From positions 84,640,750 through 84,704,749 of the forward strand of contig CM042015.1 in the NCBI GenBank assembly GCA_023525715.1: a stretch of 64,000 bases of DNA. Direction: 5' to 3'. The stretch comes from Cichorium intybus (taxonomy: Eukaryota; Streptophyta; Magnoliopsida; Asterales; Asteraceae). The notes below the pieces were generated by a model. It saw only the letters and a program-made list of their open reading frames with translations, was not told the DNA's origin and ran no database searches. The position numbers were made by a program, and so were the translations under genes. This document shows, piece by piece, positions 9,342 through 23,199 of this stretch (its first letter is position 1; the number at the start of each line of letters is the position of its first letter).

Positions 9342-10920
9342 GTAAGCAAGGTATGTTGTATTTTATTAGGTAATAGTTTTCTAACAGCTACTTTAGTGTT
9401 AAATAAGTATGTGAGAGATGAGTGTTGAGGTTTTATAAGAAAACCTTAAGAAATACATAAAATGTCGAAGCACTCGAAAGAAAGTTTAGTGCTAGGTTTG
9501 ATAAAACGTAAAACTGTAATCTTGAGGGAATTTTTTCTAGAAATTGTTTATTAAGGATTGTAGATGATTCCATAACAAACATGTAGGCCAGAACCTTAGC
9601 AAAAATGGAGGTCTCTGCGAAACATTGGGAACTTTTAAGCATTAAGGGTTAAAGAGGGTTGCGGAACCCGAGTTTAAAACCCAAAATCGGGCCTGGGCCG
9701 GTTAAGAAGGGTTTGGGGCCGATTTTGACATATATTAACAACTTAAAATGCATTTTTACACCGTTTCATCCTTAAAACATCAAAAACTATCTAAGAAACT
9801 TTTTCTCTATCAATCCTCATCGTTTTGGGCAAGAAAACCTCACACTTTGGAATTTTAAGTAAATATTTTGAGGTAAAAACCTTAGATTGGGTTTTTTAGT
9901 GTTCCATGATGTTATTCTTGTTTTTAATGGTGTTTAGGTCTGGATTCTAGTGAAACAAAATTGTTAAAATATTTGTTTAACTTGTTTTCAAGGTTTTCTG
10001 ACATGGTTATTTGTTTATATGGAACTATTTTGATTATTGTTGATTAAATTACATATGTTCTTGAAGATGGAATTGTATACCCTTGTTTATGCTTGAGTTT
10101 TTTATTTTTAGGGCTTACTAATGAGTTTTGGAAGTATATTTGACAATTGAAGATCCATTTCTTGTGTAATACTTGGATTTTATGGTCAAATTGGAAGATA
10201 ACACTATGAATGGATTAATTAAAGATTCCATAGTGGAATATTATTCCAAACTTGGTGATTTTTGGTATAATGAGTATTCTTAAGTTATTAAACTTCATGG
10301 AAAAATAAGTATCGGGAAAGTTTTTGATGTATTATTTTATAAGCTTATCAAGGTATTGATCATTTGATCATTTTCTTGATTTTAGTCTTAAAAGTCCTTC
10401 CATTTTGAAATACAAAAGAGTTTGATGATACTTTTCATTCTAGGTGAGTTGATGTAATCTTATTGACTTTCATTATATGTTAAAGAGGTAATGAATCTTT
10501 TTTGAAGTGTCAAACCACAAGGTTTATGTCAAAATAGAAGAAAAATGTCACAAGGTACAATCAAAGAAGCATGGTCTACAAGAGATGTGAGACTGGTATA
10601 CTAGGGATAGACTATGAAGTGATGATACTACAAGAACTGAAACATTTATATTAGTCAAGATATAATAAGAAGGATATGTATTTTCCTCCACTTAAAAGTG
10701 AAGATGATGTATACCTTCAATAAGCTTTATAGAGATGGAGAAAGGCTCTATGAAGTGGAGGTGAAATATTATTTGAGGTCATAAGGGTTTGCCATCAAAC
10801 TGTGGTGCTCTACTAAAATGGTCATGTAGGGATAATAATCAAATGTTAGTGTTATTTCTAGGGAATGGCTCAAGGTTCGATGTTATTTTTGAGTATGCTC
10901 AAAAGCCTTGGGAACATACT
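9342..10920. other. Unassigned AT-rich region
   Basis: No recognisable coding sequence. Plus-strand T-rich and minus-strand short frames show no family signature. It may be old transposon debris. The last 150 bases lead into an LTR-like start at 10921. Confidence 0.35.
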
Positions 10921-12740
10921 TGTAACGCCCTCATTTCTTGGAAGATAGAATTTCTAAAAACTTTAAACATTTTACTTCATTTCCAGAGTACGCTACGTTG
11001 GAAGCGAAATACATATGGCTAAACGAGCTTACAAACACGGGCGTTACTTTATTACAGCTAAATACTATATTCCAAAATGCATCTTCATTCTAGAAATCCT
11101 ACATCTGGCCTAAGGTATCTTATCCTTACCCTTGTCAGTCCCTATAACAGCTCCTAAACCTTGGTACACGTCATTTTAATAAAAAAGGTCAGGCTTTACG
11201 CACGCCTGGTGAGCTCATGCGTTTATGATATAATAATATATTTCAAATCCATGATTAAATGTAAATTTCGACAATATAAAAATATGGCATGACTTATCGT
11301 TTAACAAAACCCATTTCAGTATCACCGATATTCATGTTTCAGTTATATTGGAGTAGATCACACGACCTTTTCCTTTGAATCCATAACTCTCGGCAGGCTT
11401 TCCGATATGAATGAAAAAGCATAAAGCAATTTCATTGACCGTTGGGCTGGTTTCAGCATCCCCCAGATCAGTGGGAGTGCGGTCGTGGAGTAGACGGTGC
11501 CTCCAGACTCTCTGCCTATCACCCCGAGTTATAGCTCGTTACTACAAGTACATCTCATTCATGACATCAAATGGGCGCTACCCATGGAGATTACTAATTC
11601 GCGTCGATCGAAACCTTCAGTAGAGTAACCACGTGTTGCCAAACACAGTCCAACATATTTCCTTGTAGCAGTTGATTTACAATTACATCCATTTTTAATC
11701 AATAATAGCATACAACGGAAAATACATTTATTTCAAGTAAAACATTTATAAAATGATTGTACTAAACTTTTCAAGTATGCGTATTATAAACTTTTCAAGT
11801 ATGCGTATTATTGAATAAAAATCCAACATCAATATATTATCGCAAAACTTTCTTTTGGTAACAAAATATTGTCATCAATGCCAAATCTTTTGAAGATATA
11901 TCATTTTATAAAAATCATAATTTTAAGGTGCACCCAGTTTTGGGAAAATACAACATGATTCACCTGAAACAATATATGTATGTTTCACTTCCTTAATAGT
12001 CTCCACGGTAACTCCTTGATGTAAACGGTTAAAAATTCTATCTAACATCACTAACTAAGTAAACATAAATTAAAATATAACTAATAATACTCCCCTTATA
12101 TAGTAACGCATTATCAACTATTTCATATATGTACCATGCAGTTCTACATAAATTTGGTTACTAACCAAAAACATATGTCATAGTAAAACTAATAGTATTT
12201 TCGTTATATAATAACGTGGTTACTAATAATTTGATATATTTCGTTGGTCCAATATAAAATTAATTAAAACTAATAATATTTTAGTTATATAATAACGTAT
12301 TTGAAAATATATTTAAAACATTTAATGTAATCATAAAGATAGACTAACGTCTTGAATTTATTATAAAACCAACAATTTTAAAAATACAAAAAGAACTTGT
12401 AAATAAAAACCATACCTTTTGTTATATAAAACTACCTCATGAAACTCCTATTCTCTCAAATTTATTTGGTGGAATTATACGCCGAAAGCTATTGAACAAT
12501 CTTTCTATTTATACTAAAACTTTAACCTATTGTTTTGAATCTTCCGTATTTTCTTGCACTCAGTCATTCTTACATTGCCTTATAATTTCGACACGTAAAA
12601 TAAATATAACAATCTTTCTATTTATACTAAAACTTTAAACTATTGTTTTGAATCTTCCGTACTTTCTTGCACGCAGTCATTCTTACATTGCCTTATAATT
12701 TCGACACGTAAAATAAATAGTACGACTATTTCCCATTAAT
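10921..12740 (-). mobile_element. LTR-like stretch, probably chromovirus type, truncated
   Basis: Starts TGTAACGCCCTCATTTC, the same kind of start as the complete LTRs at 51132 and 57753 (TGTAACACCCC). It shares their layout: short AT-rich start, then a GC-richer block around 11360-11640 with scattered CCATCC/CAGTAG-type phrases, then AT-rich tail. I find no clean 3' end or duplication. It is a probable relic of a related element. Confidence 0.35.
12495..12720. repeat. 113-bp tandem duplication
   Basis: Two near-identical copies (12495-12607 and 12608-12720), each starting AACAATCTTTCTATTTATAC. They differ at a few positions only (for example GCACTCAG against GCACGCAG). Confidence 0.9.
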
Positions 12741-12796
12741 CAACACGTATCGTTTTTTACCTTAATGACCAAGTTCACCTCACTATTATCCCTTTC

Positions 12797-12835
12797 TTTT
12801 TATTTATTTATTTATTTATTTGTTTATTTATAAAT
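12797..12835. repeat. (TTTA)n microsatellite
   Basis: About nine TTTA units with one TTTG interruption. Confidence 0.8.
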
Positions 12836-13095
12836 GACGCAACATACATATAGTATATATCTTCTTCGATCTATGTAGATATATTAATAATGTTGATTCT
12901 AAAGCTTGCGATTAGAGATGGCAAAAATAACCGTACCCGACGGATACCCGAAACCCGAAACCGAATTGAACGGATAAATTCCTGAGTTGACCGGGGATGG
13001 GGATGGGGACGGATAATATCTGATATGAAAAATCGGGGATGGTTCTTCATATCGGGTCCCCATAACCGTACCCGAAACCGACCCCATCGGATATC

Positions 13096-13858
<763 letters not shown>

Positions 13859-13903
<45 letters not shown>
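13859..13903. repeat. (TA)n array 2
   Basis: Continuation of array 1 after the hAT insert. It ends exactly at the TC start of Helitron 1. Confidence 0.95.
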
Positions 13904-13906
<3 letters not shown>

Positions 13907-14039
13907 ATACTATACTATAAACCATATATAAATTACAATCTTTCAATGCACAATGTCTTAAAATTAAGACTTTGTACAACTAAACAATGCACTCTTTTGT
14001 TTCCTGAACACGCGTGTTATTTGCTGGACTCTGACCTAA

Positions 14040-16250
14040 TGTGACACTATAAAAGAATAAAAAAACCCTAGACATATTGATCAGCCGTCATCCCCAATTT
14101 ACTCCACCTGCGGCGACTATTCTATACCGGTACTGCAACTTCACAACAAGATTTGGAATTCTCTTGCGCTTCTCCCCAAAGACGAAAACCGCTTACGACA
14201 ATTGTTGTCTCAAAATCGATGCACCCACCATTGATATCCACCGCCACCAAAACCTTCACCATCGGTCACCGCCTCCGTCTCCGTACCACTAACAACATTC
14301 ACTCTTCACATTCTTTATATTTAGGTCTTGATGTCGGTGCTACTGAAGACTGAAGGCATGATGCTCTCTGAAGGCGATCTATTGCGCTACCGATGCATCT
14401 AAAGAAACCCAAAATCTATGACCTCCACGACCCGATGCTTCACACAATTGTTCATTCTCCGATTATATTATCTCTCTCTCTCTCTTTGATGTTTAAATCT
14501 AGGTTTAAATCGGATTTGGGGGATAAATCGACAAGTCTGCAACATATGGATTTCTTGATTGGATCGATTTTGTTCTTCACGAAACTCATCGCTTGATGAT
14601 CGATTTTGTTCTTCACAAAACTCATTGCTGCAGGTGAAGCCATATCGATTTCTTGATCCAAGTAAGCATCTAATCTTCGATCGAGACAACACGCAGTAAG
14701 GCTGTACTCGCTTCTAGGGATTTAACTGCAATTGATTTCTCGATTTTTCCCTTCCCTTCTTCATCGGTTTCTATATTTTTTTCTTCAATATCTCAAATCT
14801 AATTAGTGATTCTCGGTTCTAGCTAGCTTGATAGCTCCTTGCCTTTCTAATTTTCCTAATTTTCGGTAGTCGGTTCTAGCTTGAATTTTCGAATTTTTGT
14901 TAATCTGAATATGCGACATTGCGACTTGCCTTCCTGATTGAGTGATTTTGGAATCTGTTTGCTCGGTTCTAACTTATACGACTTGGGCTTCTATTTTCGG
15001 AGGAAGAGATTAGAGGAATATCAAACTTCTACAACTTGGGCTCCTGATTAATCTGTTAATCAGTTAGTCTGTTTATTATTTCTTGATTAAAGAGTAAGTT
15101 CAAATTTCCTATTAATCTCTTAAGTTTTGAATTTCTGTTAGTCTGATTATAATAACTATGATTCTAACAAATTTTTTTGTTGATTTTATATAATCAGATT
15201 CTTAGGATTGAGGAACTTGACAATTTGGTTCTTTCTGATTTTTATGTATGGTTTTTGTTTGATATCCGACTTCTTTTTTCTGATTTCTTAAGTAGACATC
15301 TAAATATATATATTGTTGTTGGTGTGTTGTTGATTCTCGAATTTTTGTCAAAAAGAAAGTAAAGAACATCTAAAACAGTAACAGACTTGAACACTCAGGT
15401 ATATTTTATGATTTTTCATTTTTATCTATGGTTTTTGTCGGATATTAGACTGATATTTGACTCTTTTTTCTGATTTCTTAAGCAGAAATCTGAATATCTG
15501 ATATATTGTTGGTGGCTTGTTGCTGATTTCCTGATTCTCGAATTTCTGTCAAAAGGAAAGAACGTCTAAAACAGTAACAGTTTAACTCTTACTCTTGCAG
15601 GTAGTTAGTTCTCTTTCACTTTATTAATCTATGAAGTGTTTACTTTTTATAGCTAAAACATTGAATGGCTCACTTTAGGTTATATTGTATTCCAAGTGTC
15701 AAGTGGGTATAATGAAAACATTCAGGTAAAATGGAAATGGATGGTTTACAAGTTGTTGCTCAAGTCATTCAGGTAAAATGGAAATGGATGGCTTTGAGTT
15801 TTTTTGATATGATGACTTTGCTGATTATTAATAGTCATTATGTGCATATTTTTTGGTTTCATGGCAGAACAGTCCACATTCTTGATTTGGCCCTTTTCAA
15901 AGTATATGTGCAAGTTCTTCTAACATGCTTCCATGTTGTGGTTATTGACATTTATCTGGCAAAATCTCTCAAATTCAGGACCGATCCAATTTCCCCAACT
16001 AGAAGCTTGAGTTGGATCATAAACATGACAGAAAAATTCCTGGATATGTCTATCTCTTCTCTCTAACTTTGTGTCCTCCAATTTCTACACGAGGTAGTCA
16101 TTTTCTGATTGGGTTTTATTTTTATTTTTGTTATCACGTTATGATTATTGTGGTTTGACATTTTGCTAATGTTTTAAATCTAATTTCGAGATGATTATAG
16201 CATTGTACTATTTTTTTACAAACTTTGATAGATTTCAGAATTTTTACAGT
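14040..16250 (+). other. Gene-like leader and T-rich intron-like sequence in Helitron 1, unidentified
   Basis: From about 14060 the strand has the look of a plant 5' leader: AAAAAAACCCTAGAC, then CT- and CG-rich exon-like sequence to about 14420, then T-rich intron-like sequence with several CAG acceptors. Short open frames (14077-14353, 15731-16066) show no family I recognise. Probably captured from one or more host genes, but the source is unknown. Confidence 0.35.
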
Positions 16251-16261
16251 TTTGGTCCGGA

Positions 16262-17358
16262 TTATAGCATTGTACAATTTCCGGATTTTCAAACCTCAAA
16301 TTCCGGATTTTCAAATTTTGAAAACTTAAAATTTTTTGAAAATTTCAAATTTTGAAAACTTTGAATATTTTAAAAACTTTCAAATTTTCAAAATTTGAAA
16401 ACTTTCAAATTTGAAAATTTTCAAATATTGAAAAACGAAAGGAAACTACTTTTTCAAATTTTGAAACCTTTAAAATTTTTGAAACTTTCAAGTTTTCGGA
16501 TTTTCAAATTTCTGGATTTTCAAACCTCAATTTCCGGATGAGACAAATTTTGAAAACTTTAAATTTTTTGAAATTTTCATATTTTGAAAACTTTGAATAT
16601 TTTGAAAACTTTCAAATTTTCAAAAATTTGAAAACTTTTAACTTCTCAAAATTTGAAAAACGAAAGGAAACTAATTTTTCAAATTTTGAAACTTTAAAAT
16701 TTTTGAAACTTTCAAATTTACGGATTTTCAAAAATCAATTTCCGGATTTTACGGATTTTCAAACCTCAATTTCCGGATTTTCAAATTTTGAAAACTTAAA
16801 ATTTTTTGAAATTTTCAAATTTTGAAAACTTTGAATATTTTAAAAACTTTCAAATTTTCAAAATTTGAAAACTTTCAAATTTTCAAATTTGAAAATTTTC
16901 AAATTTTCAAATATTGAAAAACGAAAGGAAACTAATTTTTCAAATTTTAAAACCTTTAAAATTTTTGAAACTTTCAAGTTTTCGGATTTTCAAATTTCTG
17001 GATTTTCAAACCTCAATTTTCGGATGAGACAAATTTTGAAAACTTTAAATTTTTTGAAATTTTCAAATTTTGAAAACTTTGAATATTTTGAAAACTTTCA
17101 AATTTGAAAATTTGAAAACTTTCAACTTTTCAAAATTTGAAAAACGAAAGGAAACTAATTTTTCAAATTTTGAAACTTTAAAATTTTTGAAACTTTCAAA
17201 TTTACGGATTTTACGGATTTTCAAACCTCAATTTCCGGATTTTCAAAATTTGAAAACTTAAATTTTTTTGAAATTTTCAAATTTTGAAAACTTTGAATAT
17301 TTTAAAAACTTCCAATTTGAAAATTTTCAAATTTTGAAAATTTTCAAATTTTCAAATG
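16262..17358. repeat. Higher-order tandem repeat (about 450-486 bp unit) in Helitron 1
   Basis: About 2.3 copies of a long unit built from short TTTTCAAATTTTGAAAA-type subrepeats. The marker CCGGATTTTCAAATTTTGAA recurs at 16303, 16783 and 17235 (as CCGGATTTTCAAAATTTGAA). A GATGAGACAAATTTTG marker recurs 486 bp apart, and ACGAAAGGAAACTA recurs at 16435, 16661, 16921 and 17145. The open frames here (for example 16538-16825) are repeat translations, not genes. Confidence 0.9.
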
Positions 17359-18043
17359 TGGGACTTACAATTGCATAACCATTTGTGCATCTTTAATTTT
17401 AATTTCTGGTGATCATTGTGTTATGGAGATAACAGGCTCGAGTTTGTGGACTAAACATCTGCAGATCATTGACCTAGATTTTTTATATATAATTAATAAA
17501 GGCAATATACTTCTATTTCATTAAACATAGTAGCATCATATTTCCAATTCTTACCAGGTGATATGGTATCTGCATTATCTACAACATATTTATAAATGGA
17601 AACTTTTAACTTTTTCTTATGAGTACATTCTAAATTTGAGTCCTTTGTAACTATAGAATCTTGATTGCCATTTTCAGGCTTCTATGGTAAATTATGATTC
17701 TAATCAAGTTGACTGTTGTGTCTGCATACATAATCACAGATGGTAAGGGCCGTCATCACAAATCACTTGATAATTATGCAAGTCTTCCTGTTCAGCAACA
17801 TTAAGTGTTTGCAATATTGGTGTTCCTAATAAGATGGGGTTCTCAGTAGATGTCTAATGGCTTTATTTGAAAAAATAACGTTAATGGTATTGTGGTTACT
17901 TGCATGTTACATTAGAAACCAAACTGCACATGGACCATTTTGTAATTTACTTTAAAGACTATGATAGCTCTTGGGAGATAGAGTAATACTGAACATCTTC
18001 AAGTATCTTTCTTTATGACGAAAATTCCCTCACCATTTACAGG

Positions 18044-18259
18044 TCTCATTGATGCGAACCACAGTGGAAGAAAACAAGAAATTTGATGGTTTTATTGCAA
18101 GAAAATTGAACAAGTCAACATCAAAAGTGCGTGTTTGCTTACCAGTAATAGGAATCTCTGCTTTTGATGCTCATGGAAAGCCTTTTTATGATACAAATGC
18201 TACTTGTGCTCTTATTGAGGAATTAAAGAGACTTATTGAGCCTACAAAAGATATGAAGG
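18044..18259 (+). pseudogene. Captured exon of a Tm-1-like / UPF0261 gene
   Basis: The frame reads LMRTTVEENKKFDGFIARKL then NKSTSKVRVCLPVIGISAFD and AHGKPFYDTNATCALIEEL. This matches the C-terminal half of the UPF0261 domain found in plant Tm-1-like proteins (the tomato relative binds and inhibits a tobamovirus replication protein). An acceptor TTTACAG precedes the exon and a donor AAG/GTTAG follows DMK, so genomic DNA and not cDNA was captured. The exon is open but alone, about 72 codons of a protein of roughly 700. It lies in Helitron 1 upstream of MON1-like exons in the same orientation. Identity is recognised by motif only. Confidence 0.7.
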
Positions 18260-18713
18260 TTAGTTTTGTAAACAACCCCTTAATCTGGTAAGTGTTTCTT
18301 TTTACTTCATGATAGTTGATCTAAAAGGTGTAATAAATCAAAGAAGTTGGTGTCTATTAAAATATTTGTTATATTAAGTGGTTTAGGCAAGGAAGTTGAT
18401 AGCTAAGTGCTCTTTGGTTTTAGCATTTCCAGATATTTAATCACAAGCACATTTTTCATGGGTGAGAAACATACACAGGAAACAAGTACTTTCATTTAGT
18501 TCTTCTATTATAGCACCTTATTTTCATTCTTCATATTAAACATTGTACTTTGAGAAATGTACCCAGTTATAACAATCTCTTTTAAATACAAAGCAATATA
18601 TGTATAACTTACAACACTTCAGTGCATATAGTATGTATATTTACCTTCGTGCCCTTGCTCCTCTTTACTTTCAACTTTATAAATATCTCTATTGGTTCAC
18701 TTTACAGGCATTT

Positions 18714-19670
18714 CAAGTTGAAGCTGTTCTTGCAAAGTCAAATTGAAGCACTTTTTGCAATTTGTATTACATTTATAATACATGTTATTTTTAATATTTG
18801 TAAAAGGATACAAATTGAAGCAGTTCATGCAAAGTCAAACGTTCTAAATGAAGTTCAAAGATCATTATCAGATGGTGGCATGCGTATTGAAGATTGACCC
18901 GTTGACCCTTCTGCTAATTTTGGATCTTTATTCCATCAGTGATAGGTGTGGTGGTCCAGCTGGACTTTGGCTTTTTTTTCCACAGCATCTATCTTGATCA
19001 ATACGTATCTTCTGAGTTTGCATCTCCAATCAATCATCCACATCAGCAAAAAAAGGTTCCATGTTAATATCTTTTAGAGTAAATTACAGTTTTGGTCCTA
19101 CTTTTGAAAATCTTGCACCGTTGGTCCCTGCCGTTTCGAAATCTTTCACTTTTGGTCCATGAGCTTTCCAGATCTTTCACTTTTGGTCCCTCCCTCTGTT
19201 ACCGTTTGTGTAAACCACAGGGACCAAAAGCAAAAGATTTGGAAACTACATGGACCAAAAGTGAAAGAATTAGAATCCATATGGACCACCAGTGCAAAAA
19301 AATTTATAACTAGGATCAAAACTGTAAGCACAGGGACGAAAATTGTAATTTACTCTTTATCTTTTATTTTAATTGCAAAGTAGTTGAATTGAGATTATTT
19401 AATTATTTTTTTGCAGATTGTATAGAGCATACCAAAGACTTTATGCTTCCATGCATGATAAAGTAGTGGGCCCACATAAAACTCAATTCAGAAGGGATGA
19501 CAATTATGGTAATGTACTTTGATTTTCAGATGCTAATATTTATTTATTTATTATTAGCATTATATTTATACTTATATTTGTGTTTTTGTAGTTTTACTGT
19601 GTTGGGTTACACAACATTTTGAACTTTATGCAGCTTTTGATCCACTTGTTTTATATGTAGTCAGCATACA
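18714..19670 (+). pseudogene. Captured exons of a MON1/SAND-like vacuolar fusion gene, broken
   Basis: MON1 (SAND family) works with CCZ1 as the exchange factor for Rab7 in vacuolar trafficking. Readable blocks in order: AFQVEAVLAKSN (18714), a second partial copy IEAVHAKSNVLNEVQRSLSD then GGMRIED and a stop (18808-18897), then DPSANFGSLFHQ. Next come GGPAGLW and SIYLDQYVSSEFASPINHP with frameshifts (18900-19050). After a 281-bp transposon come LYRAYQRLYASMHDKVVGPH and KTQFRRDDNY (about 19418-19505), then VLLCWVTQHFELYAAFDP (about 19593-19645). Introns are retained, so capture was from genomic DNA. The stop after RIED, frameshifts, an exon duplication and the transposon make it non-functional. 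The assignment rests on remembered plant SAND motifs. Confidence 0.65.
19076..19356. mobile_element. 281-bp Mutator-type element (MITE) in Helitron 1
   Basis: Ends AGAGTAAATTACAGTTTTGG and GTAATTTACTCT are inverted repeats of the same family as the Pack-MULE at 33571-36961. Flanks ATATCTTTT (19067-19075) and TTATCTTTT (19357-19365) match at 8 of 9 positions, fitting the 9-bp duplication of Mutator-like elements. The interior is built of TTTGGTCCCT and mirrored AGGGACCAAA units, with no coding capacity. Confidence 0.8.
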
Positions 19671-19739
19671 ACTTATTTGTGTTTTTGTAGTTTTATATGT
19701 AGTCAGCATACAACTTGTTTGTTTTTTTGAGTTTAAAAT

Positions 19740-20095
19740 AAGTTGTTGCTTTTATTTTCAATATTGTTTTTAATTCATTTTTAACGTTTCTTTGCTATTT
19801 TTTGGAAAACATGTTGTATAGTGATTTATGTTAAACATTAATTTGTAATTAATTCCAGAAAATGTAAGTTTGATAAAGAGAGTATATATCCAAAATTTAC
19901 CAGAAGATAAATGTGATAAGTTGTTGCTTTTATTTTCAATATTGTTTTTAATTCATTTTTAACGTTTCTTTGCTATTTTTTGGAAAACATGTTGTATAGT
20001 GATTTATGTTAAACATTAATTTGTAATTAATTCCAGAAAATGTAAGTTTGATAAAGAGAGTATATATCCAAAATTTATCAGAAGATAAATGTGGT
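19740..20095. repeat. 178-bp tandem duplication in Helitron 1
   Basis: Copies 19740-19917 and 19918-20095 are almost identical, each starting AAGTTGTTGCTTTTATTTTC. The near identity points to a recent event. Confidence 0.93.
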
Positions 20096-20129
20096 ACTCA
20101 TTGTCAACATTAACTTGCATTTAATAAGT

Positions 20130-20200
20130 AAAGTACATTGCCTTTATTAGTAGCGAGAGAAAGTACATTGCCTTTATTGGTAGCGAGAGAAAGTACATTG
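20130..20200. repeat. 30-bp tandem repeat, 2.4 copies
   Basis: Unit AAAGTACATTGCCTTTATTA plus GTAGCGAGAG at 20130 and 20160, with a partial copy at 20190. Confidence 0.9.
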
Positions 20201-20599
20201 CTATTCTCCTTTATTACAAAATTTCTTCTATTTCTTATCACAGGTTCTATTGGGGCATCTATCACCTGCTATGTAGGAAGAGCATAAAGGCACCGGTCCT
20301 AAGATACTCCAACACGCTCACTCCTTACCCTATTCCATTTCAAAGTCGAATCGTTCAAGAAATCAGTCATCACCTTGGAATGGAATGGAAATTTGTATTA
20401 TAACACATATTATTTATAAACTTTTTGATGATAAATCCATTTTTAATTAATAAATTACCATCTTATTTCCTAAAAAAAAACTAGAAAACATTAATCACTC
20501 TCATATTCGCCAACTCCCCCTCCCATCTGCAACCTAAAACCTAAAAAGTAGCCGAAACGAAACTATTTGCCGCCGCCGCATTGCGCGGGTACGCAGCTA

Positions 20600-20600
<1 letters not shown>

Positions 20601-20640
<40 letters not shown>
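20601..20640. repeat. (TA)n array 3
   Basis: Begins immediately after the CTAG end of Helitron 1. With arrays 1 and 2 it is probably one original array split by the inserts. Confidence 0.95.
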
Positions 20641-20646
<6 letters not shown>

Positions 20647-20970
20647 TTCACGACTTTACGACTTTGGTTCACGACTTTAGTCTCATTTGTTAATTAATTT
20701 GCCGTAATTTTCTTTGAAATTTGAGATACTTTTGTTGGCTGTTATAAAATTAGGAGTTATTTACATAAAATTTCAAAAACTTATAATGAAGAAAAATATC
20801 CGATTACCCGTTGGGGATCCCCGTTCTCCGTTAGGGATGGGGATGGGGACGGATTTTTAATACCCGACGGTTTTGGGGGCGGTTATGGGTATGGGGGTGG
20901 AGACACGGTTACGGGGATGGGGAATGCAATCCCCGATATATCCGTCCCCGTTGCCATCCCTACTTGCGAT

Positions 20971-21435
<465 letters not shown>

Positions 21436-21757
21436 ATGATATATTATAAAGCATGGATAAATTACAAGTATCTTAATGCACACATATCTTAAAATTAAGA
21501 TAGTACAACAACTTTATGCAAGCAATTACATTTTTCTATAATTAATAAAAATGAATAATGTAAAAATTAATAACCATAGATTGCTTCTAAGTAATCAATG
21601 GCTGAAAATGAATCTGAAATTTTGACATGGATCACCAATTTAAAATTTTCATTCCCTCTAAAATTATACTATAAAATCAAGAATTCCTAAACAGAATTCT
21701 TCACTCCATTCTTCTCTTTCTCCAAAAAATTGTGAACTGTCTCCCTGATTCTGCAGA

Positions 21758-21847
21758 ACATTATCATAATAATTTATGATTCTGCACGTCTCTTTGTGCA
21801 AAACATTATCATAATAATTTATGATTCTGCACGTCTCTTTGATTCTG
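21758..21847. repeat. 45-bp tandem repeat
   Basis: ACATTATCATAATAATTTAT plus the following GATTCTGCACGTCTCTTT block occurs at 21758 and again at 21803. Confidence 0.85.
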
Positions 21848-23199
21848 CACAACATTATCAACTTAGTAATTTCTCCTAACCAACTTTTTCAATAATATCA
21901 ACTTAATTTCTGCACATACACATATATATTTATATAATAGATGTATATAAATATCTTTTTTGCAGGCTGTTGTAATTGTTATACTTTGTAGATCCTGGGT
22001 TTTGTTGCTAAATTAATTTGTGCACACAAACACACGTATTATAATAGTTGTATTTTTGCAGGCCTGTAACAAGTTTCTGCAGAACACCAAGGTATTGGTC
22101 TTTTCTTTCACAGAGATCTAACTTGTTTCTACTTGCGAACAAAAGTTTATGCTACACTAATTTGTCTTTTTATTTGCAAGGTTGTGATCTTTTCTCATTT
22201 ACAGGAAGAAAATAGGTGCCTTCAACAAAAAAATGAAAAGATAAACCTTTCTACTTTGCTGTTTTTGAAAAAACATAGTTGATTTTTACACAAGAAGTCT
22301 TAAGCATCAACAAATATGAGTTTGAAATATGTAAAAAGTTTTGGTTTTTGTAATTATTTATATATTTGGTCTTTACATTAAATTTTGATAATCTAGGGAT
22401 ATGGAGTCTGATATCAAGAAATCTAGAGAACATAATTATTTTCGAGAAGCACATATTTAACTAACACGAAATCAAAATTTATTTAACTTTAACAATATCA
22501 GCAAAACAGATGGGAGTTTGTAGGTCTCAGAACAATTCCTCGGTGCGGCTATGAAACTTTTTCATAAGCAAAGAACAGATTTCTGATTTGTAACTCTTAG
22601 CACATATCAAAACTAAAACAAATTGAAAAGAAATGTCAGAGAAAATTAATGTAGAAGAATTTCAGTAGCAAAAGCAGAAAATCTCTTAATAAATTTGATG
22701 ATAAATATACTTTAAAATAAATAGCAAAATCAGAAAACCGGTAAGTAAAATTCAAGATGCCCGAATACGCTTCACTGATAACCAAAACTAGAAACAATTT
22801 CAAAAGAATATCAGAAACCGATTAACCTAGCTTCATAGATTTGTAGAGACCTACAAAATTTCAAAATCAATTTCATAAAACTCTTAATTGTTAAAGGAAC
22901 AAAACTGAACCGTGGACGGTTTGAATCGTTGTTGCATGTTGACGAATTTTTCCTACAAACCAAAAAGAACAAAGCCTTGATGCAGATCACGTATGAAGCA
23001 TCTTGAAAACATATAACCAAAATCAGAAAGACACTCACAAATCAGAAACACGCACAGATCAAAAAGATCTTACCACACTCAAATCAACAATAGACACTCA
23101 CAAATCAGAAACATACACATATCAAAAAGATCTTACCAGACCAACGTTTGGTGTTGGTGGTGTATTAGAGAGAGAAAGATAAATAGGAGGCGATTTTTT

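Larger units (their letters stand above)
13904..20600 (+). mobile_element. Helitron 1 (6.7 kb), non-autonomous, gene-carrying
   Basis: Helitrons are rolling-circle transposons that start with TC, end with CTRR after a hairpin, and insert between A and T. Here the 5' end is TCTATACTATACTATAA and the 3' end is GCATTGCGCGGGTACGCAG followed by CTAG (20597-20600). (TA)n lies directly outside both ends. The last 30 bases match Helitron 2 (24769-24798) almost perfectly, and a CTTAAAATTAAG palindrome 53 bp from the 5' start is shared too. No RepHel gene is inside. Instead there are host-gene exons (Tm-1-like and MON1-like), gene-like leader sequence, a higher-order repeat and later duplications. Confidence 0.82.

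Noticed and set aside
16538..17261. Phe/Leu/Asn-rich open frames in Helitron 1
   Set aside because: They follow the TTTTCAAATTTTGAAAA tandem repeat and have no independent coding signal.
16262..17358. CRISPR-like array of repeats
   Set aside because: This is plant nuclear DNA; the repeats are irregular, AT-rich and have no unique spacers.
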